This document shows positions 1 to 6,568 of a stretch of 10,015 nucleotides of DNA, one piece after another. The notes beneath the pieces were generated by a model, which saw nothing but the letters and a program-made list of their open reading frames with translations, was not told the origin of the DNA and made no database searches. Source of the DNA: Candidatus Kaiserbacteria bacterium RIFCSPLOWO2_01_FULL_54_13 (GTDB lineage Bacteria > Patescibacteriota > Minisyncoccia > Phycocordibacterales > UBA2100); assembly GCA_001781685.1 (NCBI GenBank), contig MFLZ01000022.1, positions 43,387 to 53,401 of the forward strand. The letters run 5' to 3'. The first letter of the stretch is position 1. Every line of letters starts with the position of its first letter. The translations under genes were made by a program, and so were the position numbers.

Positions 1-271
1 CGAGCACGTGGCAGAACTGGTATTCAGAATCGAGTCTTCGTATTTCGCGGATAATATTGAACACGTCTTCAACAGATACTATCGATAGCAACGGGAGCAC
101 CTCGCGCTCATAGCACAACGACTTGTTTCTTGCAGATGCGCACAACTCTACGAATCCATGCGCCCGGGCAATGACCGCGTTCTCCGAAGATCGTTCGAGG
201 GCGTACGCGATAAAAAACCCCGCCGCCAACAAAAAGAGTACGATCAAGTGATTCTTTGGTGTGCTGTGCAC
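1..271 (-). CDS. Partial membrane-anchored His/Cys-rich family protein (type B, N-terminal part)
   Basis: The gene runs off the left edge; only the first 90 codons are present. The in-frame stop lies just upstream, so the start is placed at a GTG (271-269), 19 bases after the stop of the preceding gene. This gives an N-terminus about four residues longer than that of its closest relative at 5387-6568, so the length fits, although no clear ribosome binding site is visible. Residues about 8-24 are a hydrophobic membrane anchor. A cysteine pair follows (C44, C53), and the fragment ends at 'YQFCHVL' (C87, H88), the beginning of the first histidine motif. The stretch from C44 to the edge aligns without gaps to C40-L86 of that relative. 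Function is unknown; by family it should be an extracytoplasmic disulfide-rich protein. Read-through from the upstream genes is likely. Confidence 0.75.
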   Translation of the reverse strand, partial: MHSTPKNHLIVLFLLAAGFFIAYALERSSENAVIARAHGFVELCASARNKSLCYEREVLPLLSIVSVEDVFNIIREIRRLDSEYQFCHVL

Positions 272-290
272 AGCGCCATTATATTATTCA

Positions 291-1502
291 TTAAGGTGCA
301 CTCTTATGTGCAGACTCCCTTTCGCAAAATCGTCGGAATTCCTCAGGAGCACGGAGACACACCGCCCGCGCTTCATCCGGTGAGTAATGGTTCCTCAAGC
401 GCGTGAGGCCGTAGCGAAAGCAAGCCAAAGATTCTTCTTCTGAAAGCTCCGCAAGCGCGCAGAAATGCAGCATACCTTCTGCTTCGTGCTTGGGAGCGCC
501 ATATTTCAGGTAGCCGCCGGAAAGTCCCTCAATGCACCCGATGCGGAGCGTGTCTCGCATACCCTTGCACAAAGGAATCGCGCTCGCTCCCGCGTCCCGC
601 CCGTCCCCAAGATGCAGTCGAATAAATTCATGAAAAAGGTCACCGACAAGACGTGCACGGACAACATCAGTAATATCCTGAATATTCTCAATCTCAGAGA
701 GGACGCTTCGGAAATCTTCCAAGCGCAGGCGCAAAAGCGCGGGAATCATGTTCGTATAGCACGCCCTTCTGTACGTATGCCGCTCATCATTGCAAAAACC
801 GAACGGATCCTCCGCGAGGACTTCGAGGTTGTACTTTTCGTTTTGTGAGAGAATCTCGAGCGCGTTGTAGGTGCCGGACACGCACCGGAAGAGAGGCCCG
901 TACCCCTCTGGGATATCAGGGAGCGAACCAGCGACTGCCTCGCACATGCCGATTCCTTCCCGCACCAAAGCCCTCGGGTCACCCCATAGCCGCGGGTCGG
1001 TGCCGTCCACGGTGCCATGACCGATACCGTGGTAGCAGGCACCGCGGGCGTCCACGGTCTCAAGCGAAAGCTCTTCGCCAAGGTAACCGCAAAAATCCTG
1101 CGCCTCTTCTGCGGCCCTACCATCGGCAAAGAGCTTTTCCATAAAGCTGTGGTAGAAGCCGTACCCGCATGCAGAAGCGCGAGATGTAAAAATCGAAGCC
1201 TCGCCGCGGCGGAAGCGATCATAGGCGATCTTTCCTATCTCGTGCGCGCTCGCGTGACAGTTTGCGGCAAAATCAGGATCGAGTTCGTATGCATGTGCCA
1301 CAATAGTGAACGCTTCCGCGTAGTTGCCTGTTCGTGCCGTTTCATTCACAAGTTCCTGAAAACATTCAAAGCGAGGGCCCGAGTCGAGTTCAAGACATGA
1401 CCTGAAGATGTCCGTCCCGGGACCGACTCCTCTCACAAAAACAGCAATGCCGAGAACAAGGAGAAGAAGCCCCGTGAAAAACCGCTGTGCGGAAGTCGTC
1501 AT
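291..1502 (-). CDS. Membrane-anchored His/Cys-rich family protein (type C)
   Basis: A 403-residue protein of a family I do not recognise by name. The chosen start is the ATG at 1502, which overlaps the stop of the upstream gene as ATGA; an in-frame ATG five codons earlier is possible. Residues 9-24 form the membrane anchor, and the rest should lie outside the membrane. Three histidine motifs occur in order: C82-H83-x3-H87 with G90, C112...H118-S, and C156-Y-H158-G-I-G-H162-G. There are 16 cysteines, none in the anchor. They fall into likely pairs C36/C47, C82/C112, C138/C156, C187/C207, C237/C248, C312/C323, C348/C361 and C382/C393. The last pair sits in a 'C-x4-PEEF-x3-C' helical unit that recurs across the family. 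It is most similar to the C-terminal part of the gene at 1499-3049, but lacks that gene's cupredoxin domain. No CXXCH heme motif is present. Metal binding is inference. Confidence 0.85.
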   Translation of the reverse strand: MTTSAQRFFTGLLLLVLGIAVFVRGVGPGTDIFRSCLELDSGPRFECFQELVNETARTGNYAEAFTIVAHAYELDPDFAANCHASAHEIGKIAYDRFRRGEASIFTSRASACGYGFYHSFMEKLFADGRAAEEAQDFCGYLGEELSLETVDARGACYHGIGHGTVDGTDPRLWGDPRALVREGIGMCEAVAGSLPDIPEGYGPLFRCVSGTYNALEILSQNEKYNLEVLAEDPFGFCNDERHTYRRACYTNMIPALLRLRLEDFRSVLSEIENIQDITDVVRARLVGDLFHEFIRLHLGDGRDAGASAIPLCKGMRDTLRIGCIEGLSGGYLKYGAPKHEAEGMLHFCALAELSEEESLACFRYGLTRLRNHYSPDEARAVCLRAPEEFRRFCERESAHKSAP

Positions 1503-3049
1503 AGCATCGTGTTGCATTCTTCTTGAATCGCCTTATTTCCCAAATGTTCGCCAAATATGCGACAAACGCTCCTCATCCCATCGGAGTGGAATGAATTCCG
1601 CACATACTCGAGCAATACACGGGCGCACGTCGTACGTTCGCTGTCGCCCAGCGCCTCGGAAACACAAAATGCAGCTGCCCGTTCCGGACCATTCTCAGGT
1701 CGTCCCCCGGCGAACAGTCCAGACATAATACCGATCAAGCATCCCTGCTGAAGCTGCGGCTCCTCCGACACGCGCCTGCACATGTCTGCGAGGAACGCCG
1801 GTTCCTCAAGCACGTATCGATACGAAAATGTGTGTCCCATGCTTCGCATGATGCGCTCAAGGTATTTGCCGTTTTCGAAAGATAACCCGGCTTGAATAGC
1901 AAAACGTATTGGCGCCACGAAATCAGCCACGGGATCGGGACTCTTCGGGAAAAACTTCCTGATACGCTTACTGAATTCCCATATACACCCCTCTTGCGAC
2001 CAAGCATATGGGGTCATCTTGCAGAGCGCATATGGATCCTGTGCGGTAACCAAGTCACCATACTCAGGCCTGAAATTCAGCCAATTTCCGATAACGCTAT
2101 ATGCGCCGCTTGCACAGCTATCCAAGTTTCCTTCATCAACCTGCACATGGCAAATGGATAGTGCTTCATTGATAATCTGCGGTATGTCATCCCACATCTC
2201 CGGCTTTTCATGCAAGAGATATTCCACGATGCCGTGACCGATGCCGTGGTCGCATTGAGGACCGGCATACGCATATACGGCAGCGAACCGAGCCCGCACT
2301 CGATCGCAAAAATCACGCGCCTCTTGGGAGTCGTGCTCGATAAAGAACCCTTCCATGTACCCATGAAAAAAGCCGTCGTTGCAATAGCCGACCTTTGTGG
2401 TAAGAGGAACGCGCTCACCAAAACGGCGGTACGCACTGAGACCGAGATCGTGTGCGAATGTATGGCAAGATTCTGTAAAAGATGGATTTTCGCGATAGAG
2501 AGCTACAAGCGCGTCATACGCCGCGTCTAAACCTTGATCCGCAAGAACATCGCTTATGCGAAAGCTAAAGCATGCGAGTCGTTCCCGATCTGTACGCGCA
2601 AAACCGCAGGTTTCGAATGTCTTCTCTACCTCGGCAATGCTTTCTGTCGACGCAGCAACTATTATATAGCCCGCGTATACCGCCTTGAGGTGATCATGAT
2701 AAGCCCATACGCCGATCTTATCGAATTGATAGCTCCACAAATCTTCAGGGTCGACCGCGGTTCTGGGATCAAATTCGGGATATACGCTGTGGGTCGGATG
2801 TATGTCTGAAGCTGGCCAAAAAGAGACACCTCGATTTGTCGCGAAGGTCACGACCGTACCTGGAGCTATCGCCACCGACTTCGGCATAAATCCTTCTTCG
2901 GTGAGCATAATGGTTACCTCACGCGTTTCTCGCATGTCCGCGATGGAATCCGCAGACACATCCGCTCGCAACGTGAAGAACACGTATGCCGCAGCCACGA
3001 CAAGCAAGAGAACTCCTGCGCGTACATGCTTACCGATAGCGTTGGTCAT
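1499..3049 (-). CDS. Membrane-anchored cupredoxin-like domain fused to His/Cys-rich family domain
   Basis: A 516-residue fusion protein. The start is the ATG at 3049, overlapping the upstream stop as ATGA, with AAAGGA three bases before it; a TTG 17 codons upstream is less likely. Residues 12-27 are a membrane anchor. Residues about 43-132 form a cupredoxin-like beta domain containing 'IHPTH' (H84, H87) and 'YHDH' (H118, H120), and ending in the 'GYIIV' strand. The usual type-1 copper cysteine is replaced by D119, the usual Met position reads Tyr, and this domain has no cysteine at all. Residues about 148-516 are the family domain: C195-H196-x3-H200 with G203, C223...H229-G, and C266-D-H268-G-I-G-H272-G. 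Cysteine pairs are C148/C160, C195/C223, C248/C266, C300/C312, C343/C355, C424/C437, C462/C475 and C496/C512. The fusion hints at a metal or redox role for the whole array, but no activity can be assigned. Confidence 0.88.
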   Translation of the reverse strand: MTNAIGKHVRAGVLLLVVAAAYVFFTLRADVSADSIADMRETREVTIMLTEEGFMPKSVAIAPGTVVTFATNRGVSFWPASDIHPTHSVYPEFDPRTAVDPEDLWSYQFDKIGVWAYHDHLKAVYAGYIIVAASTESIAEVEKTFETCGFARTDRERLACFSFRISDVLADQGLDAAYDALVALYRENPSFTESCHTFAHDLGLSAYRRFGERVPLTTKVGYCNDGFFHGYMEGFFIEHDSQEARDFCDRVRARFAAVYAYAGPQCDHGIGHGIVEYLLHEKPEMWDDIPQIINEALSICHVQVDEGNLDSCASGAYSVIGNWLNFRPEYGDLVTAQDPYALCKMTPYAWSQEGCIWEFSKRIRKFFPKSPDPVADFVAPIRFAIQAGLSFENGKYLERIMRSMGHTFSYRYVLEEPAFLADMCRRVSEEPQLQQGCLIGIMSGLFAGGRPENGPERAAAFCVSEALGDSERTTCARVLLEYVRNSFHSDGMRSVCRIFGEHLGNKAIQEECNTML

Positions 3050-4251
3050 GCGTCCTTTGAGGCGCACGCCCCTTGGTATTCTTCCGGTAAACGCTCGCAA
3101 AGCGCGTTTCGCGTTCCCTCATCGTGAATGTAACTACCGATAGCAGCACTCAGCCGCTCATAGCACGCGCTGCGAGATAATTTGTCTGAAACGAGAGCGC
3201 AGAAGCGAAAAGACGCTTCTGGATCATTCTCCCCTCCCCAAAAAACGGACGCTACGGCTTCGGCAACGCACGCTTCCCTCCCTTCGGGAGAGCGAGCGAG
3301 TGCGCACCATTCGATGGCTCTAACATACTCTTCGTCAGTAAATCGGTCCACATGACGAATGTCGCGATGCCCCGCGATAGCAACAAAATCTTTTCCAAAG
3401 CCCCCGAAGCACGCTTCGCGCAGACTTGTTTGCTCTCGCGGGATCACATCGCAAAAATCAAATGCTGCAGGAAAGAGCATGGCATCGGGAGTGCCCAGGT
3501 CAATGCCTGAAAGTTCCCACAGCCGTGGCGTGATGTAGGTGAGACAGATTTCCTTCGCCTCATCAGGTATTACGCCACTCATGCACGGCGCGAGCGGCTT
3601 GTCGGCTGGAAGGTATTGCTCTCGCGCGGCAAGCCATTTTTCTCTATCGTGCCCGCCGCCGCCCATAAGCTCCATCACGGCGCCCCCGATACACTCTATG
3701 TATTCGCGCTCGTTACGTTCGCGAGTCCCCGTTTTCTTGCAGAAGTCCACTGTCTCCAGAAGCGAGTAGCCAAAATAGGCAAATACTCCGTGTCCCAAAC
3801 CATGAAAGCACATCGTGTACGCCCCCACTCCACCGGGCGCACGCATGCACGCATTGCGCAAGATGCCAACGATGGATGGGTCGTCTGGCCCGAACTCATT
3901 CAAAGCACCGATGACGATGGCGTGCGAACACGCGTTCCTAAAATCTTGCGTGCAGTAGGTAATGCCACCCAAACCTTTCTGTTTATAGAGCTCGTCCCCC
4001 ACAGCATGCCCTAAAAGATGCAGGTCCGTATTGAGCGGAAGCTTTGCGCGACGGAGCACCTCAAACGCGTAAACTGCACCCTTATTCTCAGAGAGCGCGA
4101 CGAACCGTTCAGACAACTCGGCAAAATCCTGAACACCTCGACCGACTAGCCTCGCTTCAGGATACTCAGGCGTCGCAGTCGTCAAAGCAAGAAGCGCAGC
4201 GCCAATGACTACCAGAGTGGCGAGTTGAAAGAGGCGCTCTCGCGACACCAT
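3046..4251 (-). CDS. Membrane-anchored His/Cys-rich family protein (type A, copy 2)
   Basis: A 401-residue protein. The ATG at 4251 gives the same N-terminal length as its close paralogue at 6544-7770; a GTG 15 codons upstream is possible but unsupported. Residues 7-26 are the membrane anchor. First histidine motif: D76-L-H78-x3-H82 with G85, here without the Cys that precedes the His in types B and C. Second: C100 and C108-S-H110. Third: C148-F-H150-G-L-G-H154-G. A Gly-rich loop 'GGGGHD' (197-202) is specific to type A. The 16 cysteines form likely pairs C100/C108, C135/C148, C171/C187, C223/C236, C267/C281, C316/C328, C351/C363 and C385/C396. The final unit is 'C-x3-PEEY-x3-C'. It shares well over half its residues with the 6544-7770 protein by eye. 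It is the first gene after the 69-base gap and overlaps the next gene by 4 bases. Function unknown. Confidence 0.87.
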   Translation of the reverse strand: MVSRERLFQLATLVVIGAALLALTTATPEYPEARLVGRGVQDFAELSERFVALSENKGAVYAFEVLRRAKLPLNTDLHLLGHAVGDELYKQKGLGGITYCTQDFRNACSHAIVIGALNEFGPDDPSIVGILRNACMRAPGGVGAYTMCFHGLGHGVFAYFGYSLLETVDFCKKTGTRERNEREYIECIGGAVMELMGGGGHDREKWLAAREQYLPADKPLAPCMSGVIPDEAKEICLTYITPRLWELSGIDLGTPDAMLFPAAFDFCDVIPREQTSLREACFGGFGKDFVAIAGHRDIRHVDRFTDEEYVRAIEWCALARSPEGREACVAEAVASVFWGGENDPEASFRFCALVSDKLSRSACYERLSAAIGSYIHDEGTRNALCERLPEEYQGACASKDA

Positions 4252-4252
4252 G

Positions 4253-4281
4253 CGTATACTATCGCACAAAGAGACTATCAA
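4253..4281 (-). promoter_or_regulatory. Possible sigma-70-like promoter before the type A copy 2 gene
   Basis: In the only sizeable gap of the cluster (4252-4320), the minus strand carries TTGATA (4281-4276), a 17-base spacer, and TATACG (4258-4253). The -10-like hexamer ends one base before the ATG at 4251, so a transcript from it would be leaderless or would start inside the gene. The match is short and could be chance. No ribosome binding site is obvious here either. The gap also holds a weak 5-bp inverted repeat (AGCCG/CGGCT) without a T-tract, which I do not call a terminator. Confidence 0.2.
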
Positions 4282-4320
4282 GTAGAGCCGCGACACGCAG
4301 CTGAGGCAACACGGCTAGGT

Positions 4321-5376
4321 TTACTTCTGCTGATCAACAATTTTCTGGATAAGGTCTGCTCCAAAGGTCGCTTCAAAGGTCTTGTAGACCGGGAGGAGTC
4401 GCGTTTTAAGGTCTGCGGAGGCAGAAGGTGATAACTCTACGATACGTATTCCCTGTTTTTGAGCATCAAGCTTGGTCTTTCCAGCGAGCGCAACAGAATC
4501 CTCGCGTTCAACTTTTGCCGCCAGTTGGGCCGCTTTCCCGAGGGTTTCTTGCTGCATCGGACTGAGCGAGTCGTAAAATGCCTTTGTAACAATGGTCGCG
4601 GTCGTGAACAGGCTGTGATTAGTCTCGCTGATGTAGCGAATATAAGTACTGGATGCGAGTCTAAAAGAAAGGCGGGTGTATGCAGTCTCAACCGCATCAA
4701 CATCCCCGGTCGTTAAATATTTCTTGCCGGAGGCCACGGTGGGAATTGGCACTGGAATTGCCCCCAATTCTCGGAACAGCGCCTCCGCCACCGGACCGCC
4801 AGCCGTGCCAATGCGCAATCCCTTAAAATCATCCGCGGTCTTTATGGACTTTTTGTTCGATGCTATGAGCCGATAGCCGCCGCTATATGTTATCGCCAGA
4901 GAGCGCAGGGACGTATTTTTCTCTACGGTGTCACGAATCTGCTTGCCGAGGGATCCCTCTAAAACCCCTTCGGCAGATTTATAGTTTCTAAATAGAAACG
5001 GGAGGTTGATAATTCCATACGGGGCGTTGCGGCTCTCTATGCCTCCGGCATACACCGTGGCCAACTGCACCGTACCTTCTTCGAGGAATTTAAAAAGCTG
5101 GTTCGTGGGCACATCACCACCCGGAAAACCCACATCTTCTGGAACGAGCACTTTAAGCGCCATCGAACCGTTGCTTTCTTTTTCTAGGACGTCGGCGAAT
5201 ATTTTAGTGCCTCGAACAAACAAATCTGCGGGTTGATGGGCTATTAGCCAACGCACCTCTATCGGCTTTCTAGCAACGGGCGCCTTAGTCGTCATCAACA
5301 TGCGCGTCCCGAAGAACACCGCAAGTCCCAAGACTGCTGTCACCAGTATATACATCGAGATCTTCGATATGCTCAT
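4321..5376 (-). CDS. TRAP transporter solute-binding protein, DctP family
   Basis: A 351-residue protein, a normal length for the DctP-type periplasmic binding proteins that capture organic acids for TRAP transporters. Residues 8-28 are a hydrophobic signal peptide or uncleaved anchor; there is no lipobox. Family landmarks are visible: 'GTVQLATV' (101-108), 'LPFLFRNY' (125-132), 'GGYRLIASNKKSIKTADDFKG' shortened to its core at 166-186, and 'LTTGDVDAVET' (221-231). The position where most relatives have the carboxylate-contacting Arg ('GLKIRVP') reads 'GLRIGTA', so G190 replaces it; R188 lies two residues earlier. The ligand may therefore not be a typical carboxylate, which is inference. No DctQ or DctM membrane subunit is present in the window. 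The start ATG lies 10 bases after the stop of the upstream family gene, so the two are probably cotranscribed. Ligand unknown. Confidence 0.88.
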   Translation of the reverse strand: MSISKISMYILVTAVLGLAVFFGTRMLMTTKAPVARKPIEVRWLIAHQPADLFVRGTKIFADVLEKESNGSMALKVLVPEDVGFPGGDVPTNQLFKFLEEGTVQLATVYAGGIESRNAPYGIINLPFLFRNYKSAEGVLEGSLGKQIRDTVEKNTSLRSLAITYSGGYRLIASNKKSIKTADDFKGLRIGTAGGPVAEALFRELGAIPVPIPTVASGKKYLTTGDVDAVETAYTRLSFRLASSTYIRYISETNHSLFTTATIVTKAFYDSLSPMQQETLGKAAQLAAKVEREDSVALAGKTKLDAQKQGIRIVELSPSASADLKTRLLPVYKTFEATFGADLIQKIVDQQK

Positions 5377-5386
5377 AATGGATACT

Positions 5387-6568
5387 TTAGTTTACATCAC
5401 CGACTGGGTAGCACAAAGCAGAAAATTCAGTCGAGAGTGCGGCACAAAACTGCGCTCGGCCGGCTCTATCGCCAAACACAAAATCGGCACGGCGGGCAAT
5501 GAACTCCATACACCCCATTCGGTATTCTTCTGGAGTCGATTTGCACATCGATACGGCCGCTCTGCCCGACAAAGCATCTTCCTCAATAACTGCGAGTGCC
5601 ACGCGCCCATAGCACGCCTCCCTCCACTCTTCGGGGGCGTTACCGCATGCCTCAAGAGCCTTTTCGCGGCTCCCTAGAGACAGGCGACCGACTATGGAAA
5701 ATGCGGACTCATAGCATCTGTGCTCTTCCGTCGTATTTGGTTGTCCTGAACAGAACTTGCCAATGCCCTTCCCACTCATAATTTCCGCGCGAGAATACGG
5801 CCAGCTTTCGCGAAGACACGCCCCCTCGTTTTCATCGCGTGCAAACTGCGCGCAGTAGTATCGCACTGTTGTAGTTCCCGGCTTCATCGGCATGCGTTCG
5901 ATCATGAGAAAGTCGTCGGGTTCGAGTGGTTGATACATCGTCATAAAGACACCTTCGCGGCATAAACGGCGAAAATCACTACTCTCCACCGCTTTCTCAC
6001 AGGAGGAAAGCGCTTTTGGGATGTCGGCATCAGTCACGAAAAAGAGCAGGTGGCCGAGACCGTGATAACAAGTTGCCTGTTCAAATGGTGTCGGGTTCCA
6101 TTCGCCAGCTGGCGAATTGCGTGATTCGCATGCGCGCGCCGAGATCAGCTTTTCGAGTCCCTCATCGTCTAGCACTTCGGCCCGGAAGCGAGCCACAGCT
6201 ACTCCGTGGAGAAAGCCGCTTGAACAAAGATTGTCGGGAGGATTGCGGGAGAGTATTTCAAACCATCGAGACGGATCCTCTGCTACGACGGCCTCGCCGA
6301 GTTTATGTCCAAGCACGTGGCAGAATTGATACGACGGGTCAAGACGCCGAACGGAACGAACAACATCAAACACGCTCTCAAGCGGCAAAGTGGAGAGAAA
6401 CCGGGGAACCTCCTGCTCATAACAAGCGGCATGGTCCTTCTCGGGAGCGCATTGCTTTACGATATCGCGCGCGTACTGTTCCGATTCCGACTGGAATGGA
6501 GAGAGCTGAAGCACTATCACGAGCACAACTGCAACTGCGATAATCAATACGTGGGCGAGTTTGACCAT
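5387..6568 (-). CDS. Membrane-anchored His/Cys-rich family protein (type B, complete copy)
   Basis: A 393-residue protein starting at the ATG at 6568, inside the last 25 bases of the upstream gene and behind a strong purine-rich ribosome binding site. Residues 5-22 are the membrane anchor. Histidine motifs: C83-H84-x3-H88 with G91, C115...H121-G, and C167-Y-H169-G-L-G-H173 (here followed by L instead of G). The 18 cysteines pair naturally as C40/C49, C83/C115, C147/C167, C190/C203, C239/C251, C273/C285, C308/C319, C342/C353 and C375/C386. Two adjacent C-terminal units read 'C-x3-PEEW-x3-C' and 'C-x3-PEEY-x3-C', showing the repeat clearly. Its nearest relative in the window is the truncated gene at 1-271. 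No known enzyme signature is visible, and there is no CXXCH. I infer an extracytoplasmic, disulfide-stabilised helical-repeat protein of unknown activity. Confidence 0.86.
   Translation of the reverse strand: MVKLAHVLIIAVAVVLVIVLQLSPFQSESEQYARDIVKQCAPEKDHAACYEQEVPRFLSTLPLESVFDVVRSVRRLDPSYQFCHVLGHKLGEAVVAEDPSRWFEILSRNPPDNLCSSGFLHGVAVARFRAEVLDDEGLEKLISARACESRNSPAGEWNPTPFEQATCYHGLGHLLFFVTDADIPKALSSCEKAVESSDFRRLCREGVFMTMYQPLEPDDFLMIERMPMKPGTTTVRYYCAQFARDENEGACLRESWPYSRAEIMSGKGIGKFCSGQPNTTEEHRCYESAFSIVGRLSLGSREKALEACGNAPEEWREACYGRVALAVIEEDALSGRAAVSMCKSTPEEYRMGCMEFIARRADFVFGDRAGRAQFCAALSTEFSALCYPVGDVN

Noticed and set aside
746..1222. Overlapping minus-strand frame of 158 codons
   Set aside because: It overlaps the 291-1502 gene in another frame; that gene carries conserved motifs throughout, and this frame carries none.
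1499..3049. Ordinary blue-copper (type 1) protein or multicopper oxidase
   Set aside because: The cupredoxin-like domain has no cysteine and no Met ligand at the expected place, and only one such domain is present.
4285..4320. Rho-independent terminator after the TRAP binding protein
   Set aside because: Only a 5-bp stem with a loop of about 21 bases and no T-tract on the minus strand.
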